From NCBI RefSeq assembly GCF_963678635.1, contig NC_087068.1, positions 496,001-560,000 on the forward strand: 64,000 nt of DNA, given 5' to 3'. The notes under the pieces are model-generated. The model did no database searches and had not been told where the DNA came from. It saw only the letters and a list, made by a program, of their open reading frames with translations. Positions 32,057 through 43,914 of the stretch are shown one piece after another. The DNA comes from Symsagittifera roscoffensis. Taxonomy: Eukaryota > Xenacoelomorpha > Acoela > Convolutidae. Made by a program: the position numbers and the translations under genes. Each line of letters opens with the position of its first letter. Position 1 is the stretch's first letter.

Positions 32057-32096
32057 GTGTGGGTAAGTCCTACCCCCACTCCCCGGACAAAAATAT
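32057..32096 (-). promoter_or_regulatory. Conserved 40-nt purine-rich hairpin in E1 (possible internal polypurine tract)
   Basis: On the minus strand this contains TTTTTGTCCGGGGAGTGGGG and a GTGGGGGTA/TACCCACAC stem (8 of 9 pairs) with loop GGACT. It is identical over 40 nt to 63,118-63,157 of E3, although flanking codons differ. It shares TGTCCGGGGAGT with the 3' polypurine tract. Confidence 0.55.
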
Positions 32097-35000
32097 CCAT
32101 CGGCGTCCCCGTCGATCGCATACCGGGTATTAAGTCAAGGTTAGAAGCTGGAATGAGAAGTTGTCCTTCCTGGGCAGCCCAGGAAGGATCATCTCGTTCG
32201 GTCTTAATGTATTTCGCGCTTTCACGATCTACGTCTTGAATCGTAACGCTGGTCTCTTTAGGGTCTGATGTCATTTCGTTCAGCCACTCTAAGACACGCA
32301 GGTTCGTCAGGTCTTGATCATTTGACTGCTGTTGCTCATCGTCGAATTCTACTTCGGGTTTCGACCAGTCGTCAACCCACTCATCGTTGTGATCATCGAC
32401 TATGTCAATGTCTTGTGACACGGTTATTTCCTCTAAACCCACTACTTCCTCCACTATTTTCTTTAGATCTATCCTATCCACTACAAAGTCGTCACCGTAA
32501 GGGTTGTATTTCTTTCTTTGTCTCGTCCCGTCCTTCTGACGAGTCTGAATCGTGAACGGAAGATCTGGTCCAAGTTCTTGGGAACCTCTGTCTGTTCGGG
32601 ATCCCGCCAATCCTCTTCTGCGTAGGGTAAGGTTTCATCTTCCGCTTCGATCTGTTCGTTTGGATCCAGGTCCAATGGTGTATCCGTACCTTCCTCTACG
32701 ACCTCGTTTCCATCGTTCTTCTCCCTGGTGCCTTTTTCATTGACCTCACAAGCAGGATCCATCATTAAATAATCCCCTTCTTCCATGTCTGCAGGTATAC
32801 ACCAGTCTTCTGTCGATGGATTGTGTGGCTTGATGTTCTCGTAGTGGGCGGCTCGGCCAGTACTCAGTCTATAAAAGCGTCCCTCCTGGTGCACCTCCGT
32901 AATCATGAAGGGTCCCCTCCATTTCTTTAGAAGTTTCTTTGTCCCTTTCGGTGGTATAACGTTCTGAAATACCCATACGTAGTCTCCCACCGAGTAAGCC
33001 TTTGCACCAGCTGCTTTCTTGTCGAATCTTTTCTTTTGCCTTGCCTGTGCTTGCTGAGTATTTCGTCTACACAGATCGTTCAACTCCTGTTGACGTCTGA
33101 TCACGTCCCTTTCGTAAACCTGTGGAGATGTTTTCTTTCCCTCATACTCTGGGTAGAAGAATGTCAAGGGTAAAGACTTCTCGTGTCCCGTCAGCATCAT
33201 GTGTGGACTGACTCCAGTGGTGGAGTGTTGCGTGCTATTATAAGCTCCCATCACCTGTGGAAGGTATCTGTCCCAATCGGTCATGTACCTGGAACAATAT
33301 ACCCTCAGCATCGACACTAACGTCCTATTCTGTCTTTCCACTAAGCCATTCGTCTGAGGGTGGTATGTCGTGGAGTGAGCCTGAGCGACTTGTGACCGTC
33401 TCATAAGCTCTTTCGTAAGCTCGCCTACGAAAGCCGTTCCATTGTCCGATTGAAACGTCATTGGACAACCATGTCTTGCTATCCACGTATTGATCAGGTG
33501 GTCGCATGTCTCTTCCGCCGAGGCAGTGATGCAGGGCACGGCCTCTGCATACTTCGTGAAGTGATCTATCATGACCAAGACTTGGTTGTAACCGCTGTCT
33601 GTCATGCATACCTTCTGGTGATCTATCTGCACCACCTCGTTGAATTCAGACGACTCAATTGATTGTAAAGGAAATCGCAACTTCCTAGGATCCTTGACCT
33701 GTTGGCATGACAGACATGCTGTCACCCATTTCTCGCATGCCTTTTTCATCCCAGGCCACTCAAAGCGCTTCAGGATCCTCTGATACACTTTGTCGATCCC
33801 TTGATGGCCCATCTGATCATGCGACCTGAATAATAGTTCTGTCTGATAGAGTTGCGGCAACACTATCGCGTTATATTTGTATAAGACCTTGTCTTCTTCT
33901 CTTCTCCTGCAAGCCACGATCCCGTCCTTGTTCAGATATAATCTCCCCTCCTTCTGCATGAAGTATTGTCTCAGGATCCTATAGCTGTCTTCTTCCAGGT
34001 CACCTTTGTCAGGTGCACCGTTTTCTATCCACCTTTTTAGGTTGCTTGTCATGCGATCATTTCTCTGCGCCCTTAGAAGGTCCGAGAGTCTGTATCTCGC
34101 CTTCAAGTACGTCTTCATGACCCTCATCTGACTATTCAGCTCGTTGGGCTGATGTGTGTCTTCTTCCATCTTAACGCACCAAATCTTCGCCAACGGTTGT
34201 GTTTCTTGCTGAAACGGTTGAAGATCAGTCCTGACTACCTCTTTCTGCGGCAACAGGCTTATCGAACGTTTCGATACCGCTATCGTTTCTAAGTCATCCG
34301 CTGCGTTGTCAAAGACTCTTTCGCTTGGTATTAGGTAGCGATCACTGTCAGGATCCTGGTACACTTCTCTGTCCAGGTCCTTTGCCCGAGTTTCCACTAG
34401 TAGCGTGTGTATCGCTAGTTCTGACAGTTCCGATCCCGAGGTCGAATTCCTGTCGGAATAGGTATCCATTCCTGAGTTTCGGGATTCATCATCCGTCGAA
34501 GGTGTTATGCTGGAGACTGCACGCTCCTCCAGATCATGTCTGTATTTCCTTCGCATCCATCTGAACTCCCCGGACAAAACCTTGTTCTCTAGGTCCTGTT
34601 TCTCATCAGGAATTTTCTCGTCTATCTCGGACTCCCCGGACCAATTCACTTGTCCCGGGTGTTGATCTTGTGATCGCTGGTTTTTCTCCTTATCCTTCTC
34701 CCCGGACAAATAGTCTTGCAGTAGATTTTGTTTTACAACTTCACCCTCTTTATCCCGGTCTACAAAGGTGACAGTTTTCTTTTGCTTGCCGCTCTCCTGT
34801 CCTTTCTGTCCGTAAGAAGTACTGGTTAAAATCTCTTGGGGTATTGAGGATACTAGTTGCTGAACTATTGTCCTACAATCCCTCTCGTTCTCTTCGTGTT
34901 GTCGTCTGGACGGCATGATCTTCACCTTCTCACTGACTGTCAGCGATGCCACTGCTGCTGTCCACTCGGGGTCATCTCTGGTCACTTCTCTTTCTAACAA

Positions 35001-38000
35001 TCCACCCAGCATCCGCATTACTTGTGGTGTGACTTGCACCGTTTTATCCAATAATGAGAGGCTGTTTATATTCATGCGAGAGAGTTCTTGCTGGACCAGG
35101 TTCGAGCGCAGCAACAAATCTAAGGGGACCGGATCCTCCTTGGACAGGATCTTTATCTCGGCTGCTTTCTCTACAGGTAACTCAGGGTGCCCTGGAATTG
35201 GATGTCCTGATTTATCCAACCATCTCGTTAAGGGAAGCGCTTCATAAGTTTCTTTGTCCAAAAACGAGAATCCCTCCTTTACTTCCGCCTGATTGGCCTG
35301 CTTCTGCTCCAATCTTTCATAGAACTCAGTTTTCTTACTGAGGCTGTCAGCATTCTGGTGTTTATCACGCATCCTATGTTCGATTATCATATGGTAGCCA
35401 TCCAGTCTTACTATCCATCTACCAATATAACTCTGATCCATCGAGTAGGTCTTCAACCAGGATAACGCTCTGTTGTCCACGCGTAACTTGAAGGGAGCGC
35501 TCCCCAAGTATGCACGGTACTTCTCCACGAAGGTGACTACTGCAAACATTTCTGCTTTTGGTGCGCCATATTTCATCTCTGTGTCACTCAAGACTTTGCT
35601 GCCGTATGCAATGGGACGGAGAACTGTTCTTCCGTTCCATTCTTGCTCTTGATGCAATATTCCTGAGATGGCCACCACCGATGCGTCTGTGTCGAGAACA
35701 TACATGCCCTTTTCTGTAGGCATACCCAGCACTGGCGCTTCGCACAGTTCCCGCTTTATGTTCTCGAAGGCAACCTGTGCCTCATCGTTCCATTTTGTTG
35801 CGCATCAGCTTCTGCATCGGGTACACCTTGTCCGCGTATCCTTTTATGAATTCTCGGTAGTAATTGGCAAACTCTAGGAAGCTCATGAGCTGTGTGTCCG
35901 TTCTTGGAGCTTTCCATGTCATCACTGCTTCTACTGCTTCCAGATCTGGCCTCACACCATGCCTGTCCACCATTCTTCCCAGGTACTTGATCGAATCCCT
36001 AAGGATTTCACATTTCGATGGTTTGCATTTCAAGCCTGCTCTTTTCATACATCCGAAGACCTCATCGAGTCGATCAATGTGATCCTCCAGGGTTGGTGTC
36101 GCTATGACTACGTCATCCACGTAGCACATCAAGAGATTCCCGAACTTTTTGGTCACTCCTGTCAAAGCCTGAGCCATCAGCCTTTGAAAAGTTGCTGTTG
36201 CATTGCACAAGCCGAAGGGCATCCTCTTCCACTGGTACAACCCCAATTCGCACGCGAATCCGGTTTTCTCTCTCCTTCTTTCGCAGAGGAACCTGCCAGA
36301 AGGCAGAACCCAAGTCCAATGTGGTGAAGAACTTTGCATCACCAAGTTTGGATAGGCTCTCGTCTATTCGCGGTATCGGGTACGCATCTTTAATCGTTAC
36401 CGCGTTCAAGTAACGAAAGTAGCAACAAAATCTAAGCTGCCCCCTTTCTTTTTCGCCATGACTACCCCGCAAGCCCACGGCGATTTCGAGGGTTCTATCA
36501 TGTCGTATTCAAGCAACATTTCTATTTCCGCTCGGCACACTTCCGATTTATGTGGCGTCATTCGCCTTGCGCCTTCCCTATGGGGAACGGCGCCCTCTTC
36601 TAGTTCGATTTCGTGTTCGACGAAATTACAGCAACCTATGTCCGCCTTATGTTTTGAAAATACTTCGGCGTTCCGATCTAGGAGGTCCCGCAATTTTTCG
36701 AAATCTCCCTCACCTATTTTTCCTTTCAAATGTTCTATTTCTGGCAAAACCGGTTTGTCATAATCTAGTTCATATGACGAGGGGCGTTCCGGAAAATTCG
36801 AGCAGCTTGATAAGCCGTCGTCCGTTTCGGATTTCATTGAAAACAATTTATGAATAGATTTTAATTCATTAATTCTCTTTAAGATTTTATCTTTATTTGC
36901 ATGATAAGGACAGTCTTTCACACTATATTTCTTCGAGTTTTCTGTCTCCTCATAGTCGGTCCTCATCGGCAAGGCGTAGCCAAGCTTCTTTCCACGCTGG
37001 ATTGAAACCGTGGTGTCCAGTGTGTTCAACAACACACTGACACACAGTCCGTTTCGCGTTACCGAGAAGCTCCGGCCTAAAATCACCGAACTCTGACTAT
37101 TTGGATTCGGTACTAAGCAAACCTGTTTGCTATCACTTAACGAATTTAAATTTCTCATTCTAAAAATTGCTACTACAGCTTGTCCTGGTTGTAACTTTAC
37201 TTTTCTATCCAAAAAAACTGGTACCTTATTTTCATCTGTTATTATCCTATTAATTGGTCTCTTAACATACTTTCGGTCCGGGTTTCTAATCCGTATTAGA
37301 CCGTTGTTCAAGTCAATCATCACGTCAAAATTCCTGACAAAATCTCTGCCCAAGATGAATTGGTCGGCGTCGTCCAGATTCTCTACCACCAGGAAGCTCA
37401 TCCAAAGGTCTCGTCCTCCCATGTGAAGGACCGTTATCGGTGTTCTTCCGGCTACGTAGATGGCTCCTCGATTTGCGGCGGCCAGTCGGAGGTTCGTAGG
37501 AATCAGATCTTCCCGTGTGAAGCCCATTCTTTCCCAAGTTTTTATCGGCATCACACTCACCACCGCTCCTGTGTCCAGAAGCCCTGTGACTCCGATTTTT
37601 GTTCCGTTGGTGTGGAGCAGGTGTGCTGTCACATCTGCTTCATATCCAATGTGTACCGCGTCTTGTTCCATCATGGCGTCATGGCCTATCCTGCGGACTT
37701 TGAGTTCCTCTTCACCCAAACAGATCTGCCCTATTTGGTCATCATCTTTTGTTACATAAGTCCTGGTGTAGATACTGATCCCATCCACGTTCAGCATCAC
37801 TTGATACGGCCCATAGACTTCTAGGTAGCGTCCATGAAGTTTCTTCATGCGAGGGCCACCCGTGGTTAGTAGTGCCCTCACAGCCCTCGACTCGGTGCGT
37901 GGCTCCATCTGCCTCAGATAGTCTGCATATGTGTCCAAATGCATCAAAGTGAACTCAGATGGTTCACTCAGATTTCTGATTACCTGATGCCCAGCCACCG

Positions 38001-41000
38001 AGATTATCGACTGTATTTTACTTCCTTGCGGTGCCATACCGAACCTCTGACCCGAGATAACATTAAGTTTCATGCTCAAGCTGCTTGGTGCTTTTGCCTC
38101 TTCAACTTCCGTTGCTTCAAAGGCGTTCAGTTGCTCCTGTAATTTTTCATTCTCCAGCTCGAGTTTCACCTTTTGCTCAATCTCTTTCGTCACTAGTTCC
38201 TGCTGTACTCTATTTATAGCATCCCTCGCAGCTGCCCTATAATTGATTTTGAAGTCATCGGCCGCAGTTGCTGGTTCCGGTTCACGTGCTTCTTCTGTTA
38301 CCGCTTGCATCTTCTTTGCCACCAGCTCTTGAGGTTTATCCTTTCTGCGTGCCTCCGCTTCACTCAAAAGTCGAGCCTTGCTGGCTTTCACTCCTGACAA
38401 AGCTTCTTCATGTCTTGGATGCTTGATGTCTGCCACTGCATCCCAGAATTGCGGACAATCTGATTTAAAATGACCTTCCAAGTTACAAAAGAAACACCTC
38501 GGGCCGAATTTCGCAATTACTCCTCTCATGAAATCCTCCTGGTCCAACTCTGACGCATCTTCGTCCTCGAGGCTAAAGCCTATTGCTTTCATGCCTTGCT
38601 TGTAAGCTGGGCATGCTGACACATGATGGTCTGTTGAACTGCAATTAGCACAAGAGCGTCTCTTGTCCATATCATCCCTCGGTTTGTACCAATTGTTCCC
38701 TTGGTTTGCTGGTCCGTTGTTAAAATTGCCATAATTGTTCTTGTAATATCCAGATCTCGAAGGAGGTTTCAACAATAGATACTCTTTTGATTTGAGCCTC
38801 AACTCCTCCGGTGTTGGCGCATTAGTTGATAGTGGTGTGTAATGCGTTGCTAGCATCGTACGAAGTTCGTCATTTTTCACACCATCGATGAATTTTGAGG
38901 CTACGGCCAGGTTCATCCTTCGGTTTGACTCATCCGGTTGGCTGCGTCTTCTCAGCATTTCCAAATCATCGAGAAACTTGTCTATTGTTTCATCTTCTCG
39001 TTGCCTCCGTTTCTCGAAGCGCATCATCGCCTGGTGCCCCTGCACCCCTGATCCGAAACGGTTTAACAAGATTTCGAAGATTTTCTCAGCAGTGTCACGT
39101 TGATACTGTTTCTTGGCCATGACACAGTTCAGGGCTGTCCCTTCTAAGTTGCTGGTGAGCGCGCTGCATTCCTGTCTCTCCGACAAGTCCTCTTCCTCGA
39201 AATGCAGCTTCATTACCTCTATCCAGGTATCAATACAGCCATCAGATTTGTCTTTGTAGCATCTTGGTTTCTTAAAGAATCTTCTGGACTTCTCACTGCG
39301 TTCATTGGTTCTTGATAACCTCGTCAGGAATGTCTCTAAAGACCTGTTCAGGGGTTCAAATGCTGTGGCCATTGCCGTAGCATCCCTTGAGTGTCCCGCT
39401 TGAGTGTCCTCACACCTTGTCGAAGGCTCTGTGTGCGGTGCATCCCTGCAATCCGAATCACCATGAGCGTTTCCCGCTTGGCCCATATGACTCCTCCTCG
39501 GGCTTGTATGCCCCATGTTGCCAGAATCGCTTCTCCCAGTCGCATGTGTGCTTTGCGTTGGTCGTTCGTTCGAGGTTTGTCTGTTCCCCGTTGAACTCGC
39601 TCTACTGTTCGGGCCCCATGCTGTATTACCCCTTGTGGCATAGCCTGATGAACTGCCCCTGCCTCTAGTGGATCCATACGTCTTCCTCCTTTGATGTTCA
39701 TTGAAGTTCACCCTCGGTTCCCTGCTGCGACCTCCCGAGTTCGGCTCTCCTTCTTTTGGTCCACTCTTGCTGCTTAGTAGCCCGTCCAACCTATCCATGA
39801 TAGCCTGAGTCCGCCTCTCCATCATCGCGTCTATCTTTGTGTCAAGAGACCCAAGAGACTGCTCTTGCTGAATTCTTAACTTCTCCATGTCGGCTCTTAA
39901 GCGTAACTCCCTCTGTTCCGCCTCTCTTGTCATTCGCGACAAGTTCCTCGTCATATGTTCGTCCGTTCTTTCTTTCAAGCGTTTTTCGCTTCTGCCAACT
40001 TCTTGTCTGTTGCGGTTTATTTCTTCCCGCAGACTTTCTCTTTCAATGTGAACTGCTCTTTCTAGTTCACTCATCCTTATCGACATCTGTTCATTTTGTT
40101 CTCCTAAACTGCCCACTATGTTGTTTAAGGCTTCCTCTAGTGCTGCCCCGTTATCCATGAGTGGCGTCACTAGTGGTGGTGTAACCCTGTCGGTCCCAGG
40201 TAACTTCGTGCTTGTCGAGATCCGGGCCTTGACTCTCTGCTTCAACGTCTTTTCATTATTTAATTCAGGATCCATTAACGCGTTGCCAAGCCCTCTGGTT
40301 CTACTCTCTCCAGGTTGTGGCTCCGAACTTGTCCTAATCGCGAAGTCCTTTGACTGGCCCGGTGTGTTTGCCTCTTTGCTTATCGTTGTCACTACACCAA
40401 ATTTGTCCGTGGTTCCAGTCTCTCTTCCGACGTGTGCCTCACTCTCCTGGATCGAACTATTGAGGCTGACTTGAGATCCAAAGTCCCCTTGCTCCTCTTC
40501 ATCCTCTTCCTCCTGGGACTCACCATCGTTTCCTGCTCCTCCTCCCATGCTGAATGGAAAGATGTTTCCGAAGGTGTTCTTCATTCTTTCTGAGAACGAT
40601 GATGAGGTTGCTTGTTTCCCAGTTCCGCTTGCCATCATAGTGTTGTCTGTCGGAGATCTTCTAGTTGCCGTTACTTCAGTTGAGATGTCGGACAGTTCCG
40701 ACATCTCCTCTCGATCCAATGTCCCGGTGGAAGTGGCAAAATCATGGCCTTGTTCTACCGGAGTAGATTCACTCGCCAGCCTCCTGCCTCTCCCTTCCAG
40801 TCCATTTACTCCCTGGTTGTCGTTCATGGTATGGTCCGTATTGACCTCCACTTCTAACAGTTCTCTTCGCTCTTCTGAGGTCTTCTGACTTCTCGTTTCA
40901 ACCATTCTGCCTGAAACCGTCTCCTCTTTATCGGACCGGGATCGCTTGATCCAATCCACAAAAGGATCGGTCATCGTTTTTCTTTGCTCTTCAGGTATGA

Positions 41001-41052
41001 ATTTCCTAGAGCTATTACCTCGTTTTGGTATCCTTGACTTGTCTAGACTCAT

Positions 41053-43914
41053 TTTCTATTTGTCACTTTTTAATAGTTTTATTAACAATAATAATGACAC
41101 AACACAATAAATTCCACAAGATTCTATTAAATAGTGACCAAGAATCCCCGTATGTTGTCAGAGTACAGTTTGTATAAAATTTATTCACACTAACCGATTA
41201 TCGGTCCAAAGATTTTGAAATTAGCACAATATGATGTTATCAGTCAATTTAAAAGATAGTGTACTCACTACCCTATCAAGCACAGTTTATGTTGATTTAA
41301 AATCAAAAACAAATAATTTATTTTGACACAATATGAATGTATATATAAAAAAAACGTATGTGTCTTGTACTCTTAGTCGGTCGCAGTACAATAGTCGAAC
41401 CTGTCTTTTAAAGAAAAAGCTTTCCCTGCTCGGTGCCGCACCAAACAGACAAAACTTTGAAGGCAGTAATTTTCTCAAGTGGGCGTCTATTGCACCCACC
41501 GAGTACTGTGTTACCTATCTGCCTTCGGACTGCTCGAGCTAGACCTACTAAAATCCTCAGGGCAGTCACTTTTCCCAAAAACGTCTTATGTTTCAATCCA
41601 CACCAATGAATCACGCTCTTTTTAATTTAGACTTAGTGTCGCGAATATCCGAGTTCGGACCTGTTTTGTATTAGTCTGGTTCTTATTGAAAGGCAAGTTA
41701 CCAGTGCAGTCACTGATACCTAGCCTGTGTGTTAATAACCTAATACCTCTCACTTTTTAGTCTTTCTTTCGTCTACCTAAGTCCTTAATAAAATAATACC
41801 CCTCCGGATTGGCACAAATAGGACCCTTCCGGATTGATAGAATCTAGACCCCTCCGGATTTGGACCCCTCTGAGTTGGTTACTATAAGACCCCTCCGGAT
41901 TCGGACCCCTCCTAACTTGAAAAAATTTTTGACCCCTCCGGATTGGGAGCCCTCCGGTTTTTGTAAAAGTGGCTTTTCGGAGATTTCCTTTTTTTTAACC
42001 TATACCCCTCCGGATACGTTCTCCGATGCAATTATGCTCTTTCAATTAACTGGGAAGGGTATTTACTACCTTCCTAGACCCTTCCGGATTGAAGTTAATC
42101 CTCTTATTTGACAATTCACGCTAACGGTGAAGGGTCTTATTGCTGGCCTAACTTCGGCTCGATTAAGCTTTTGCTGTGCCCTTAGCCCTCCCTTTTGGTC
42201 TAGAATGGCCTAAAGTTACTTTATTCAACCGCTATTACCTTTTGGTAGGGGTCTAAGGGTTTTTCAGAAAAATTTATAAAACGTGAAGGGTGTACCCCTC
42301 CGGATTTGTGTAATTTGCTAAAAACAATCTCAAAAAAATTTTCTCGCTTACTTTTCCAAAAAAATTTCTGACCTTATCAGTAAGCTCAGCTAATTTCTGA
42401 TCTATTGGTACCAAGATCAACTCGATATGCTATGTAGTTCCAAAGTTATTAACCAAAACGTCTTTTTTCCAAACTCAAAAATCTTCTCTCTTATAGGTTC
42501 CGCCTAACTTTTTCCGCAAATCTGGTCCTTTCGACCTAAAAATTATTGATCTGAGCTCAGAAGGCCTATACTCTTGTAGTTCAATGCAAAAGACCCGATC
42601 TAAAACGCTTTTGTAGAAAAAATTTGCGAAAAACTATGCTACCTGGACCCCTCCGGATTGATGAATCCACCAAATCAAACACGTTATGTTCGATTTCTCT
42701 GCAACCCGGAAGACTTTCGGGTAGCGGGTTTTAAAACTCGTAGATTCACTAGTGGACGTTGTCCGAACAACTATTTTTACTGTCCTAACTCAAAGATTTC
42801 AGAAAATTTTCCGATTTTATAGTGTTTCTTACTATCAAAAAATGGGAAAATTTGGTTTTTTGTACCAAACTAGTTCCAACCACTTCCGAACTAAAGTTAA
42901 CCGGTTCTACTTATTACAGTCGTTTCAAAAAATATAGATATCTCAAAAATCGCGACTTGTGGGGGGATCAAAATATCGCTATTTTGACCCTAAAAACCGG
43001 TCTGTTTTCGTTGTTTTTCACTGAAAAACGATATAAGACTATTAATATAGGCTATATAAGTAAAAATATTAGTAATACTATACCCCTCCGGGTTTGTTTA
43101 TTATCCGAATTAAGATGCTTAACTCGGATATTCGCAGTTCGGTGAAGGGTCACTACAGTGCAGCACTGTCGAGCCCCCCACAGATTACTATCTTACTTTT
43201 TGTACCAAAAGGGATACAAAACTTGTTAACGATACCCAACAGTCGATTGTTGTTGTCGTTGAGCCCCTTCTTGTTGCTCCTTGTACTGCTTGCCGGATCG
43301 GTCTTCACCCAGGACCCTTCCGAATTGAGCGCAAATCAGCTGACCCTTCCGGATTGAGCGCAATTTATCATTAACGTGCTTAAATGCTCAAATAACCCTA
43401 CAGTACAAGCCTCACAAACGGGCCACAAAACTGATCGTAACGATCCTGACTGATATAAATGCCTGTAATAACAATATATCTATCAACAACAAACGGGGGG
43501 TTGAATCACATCTTGTCTCGGGGGATGATTTCTACTGATTTTTTACTTTTTTACTGTTTTTGGTTTTTTCGGTTATTTTTTTTTGTTTTTTGTTTTTCTT
43601 GGGTACTATACTACTTTTTGTTTGGTTTTGCTTATATCTTTAAGTGTTTTTGGTCACAAACCACTCAGGGGATGAGGGGTTCATGATTCCCCCCACCCTT
43701 CCTGGTTCGTGAATTTTCGGTCTTAACTAGGTTAAAAAACTATTCACGGTAATCCGGAAGGCTTCCGCGTTCCGAACTACCCTTCCGCCCCGGCAGTTTA
43801 GGCCTATTAAGGGCGTTAATGTGAGCACCCGCTCGGCGCGGAGTGCTCGTTAACGGTTACGCCGGTCATGATGTTATGAAAGAATAACACCCAGGAGCGC
43901 CATAAAAACATACA
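41053..43914 (-). other. E1 5' leader with reiterated TCCGGATT-core motifs
   Basis: 2.86 kb between the 5' LTR and the gag ATG, with no long ORF. At least ten copies of CCC[CT]TCCGGAT (plus-strand reading) occur near 41800, 41821, 41850, 41889, 41932, 42003, 42077, 42293, 42647 and 43342, with four degenerate ones near 41906, 41949, 43079 and 43313. Further copies lie in the LTRs. A pyrimidine-rich stretch lies at 43,530-43,640. Long leaders with reiterated protein-binding motifs are known from Drosophila gypsy (Su(Hw) insulator). Confidence 0.75.
43886..43903 (-). promoter_or_regulatory. Candidate tRNA primer-binding site of E1
   Basis: Minus-strand ATGGCGCTCCTGGGTGTT lies 11 nt downstream of the LTR end. 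The same 18-mer lies 10 nt downstream of the E3 LTR. TGG at its start fits pairing with a tRNA CCA end. I could not identify the tRNA. Confidence 0.5.

Larger units (their letters stand above)
31468..41052 (-). pseudogene. E1 gag-pol polyprotein with C-terminal macrodomain, frameshifted
   Basis: ATG at 41052, AAAATGAG context. Order: disordered acidic N-terminus; coiled coil (about 40,100-39,780); retrotransposon Gag domain (about 39,260-38,780); two CX2CX4HX4C zinc knuckles (about 38,612-38,656 and 38,455-38,500); LLDTGAVVSV aspartic protease (about 37,590); RT with YVDD (about 36,112-36,123); RNase H starting VLDTDASVVAISG (about 35,700); an acidic insert of 450 or more residues; integrase with zinc finger, D,D-E core (IDHQ, QSDNG, HPQTNGLVERQN) and GPY/F domain KKWRGPF; acidic linker; macrodomain. 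Four lesions break it: one G missing in a run at 36440-36444, one A missing at 36264-36268, about 14 nt missing near 35795, and a 1-nt shift near 32575. The homologue at 55-63 kb shows the intact layout. The full length would be about 3195 aa. Confidence 0.92.

Noticed and set aside
32050-32070. Splice donor GGGTAAGTCC at the conserved hairpin
   Set aside because: It reads on the antisense strand of E1 and E3, so it is not usable by the element's own transcript.
22100-41000. Many plus-strand ORFs of 60-243 codons opposite the E1 genes
   Set aside because: Antisense shadows of long minus-strand ORFs with clear domains; no motifs or independent signals.
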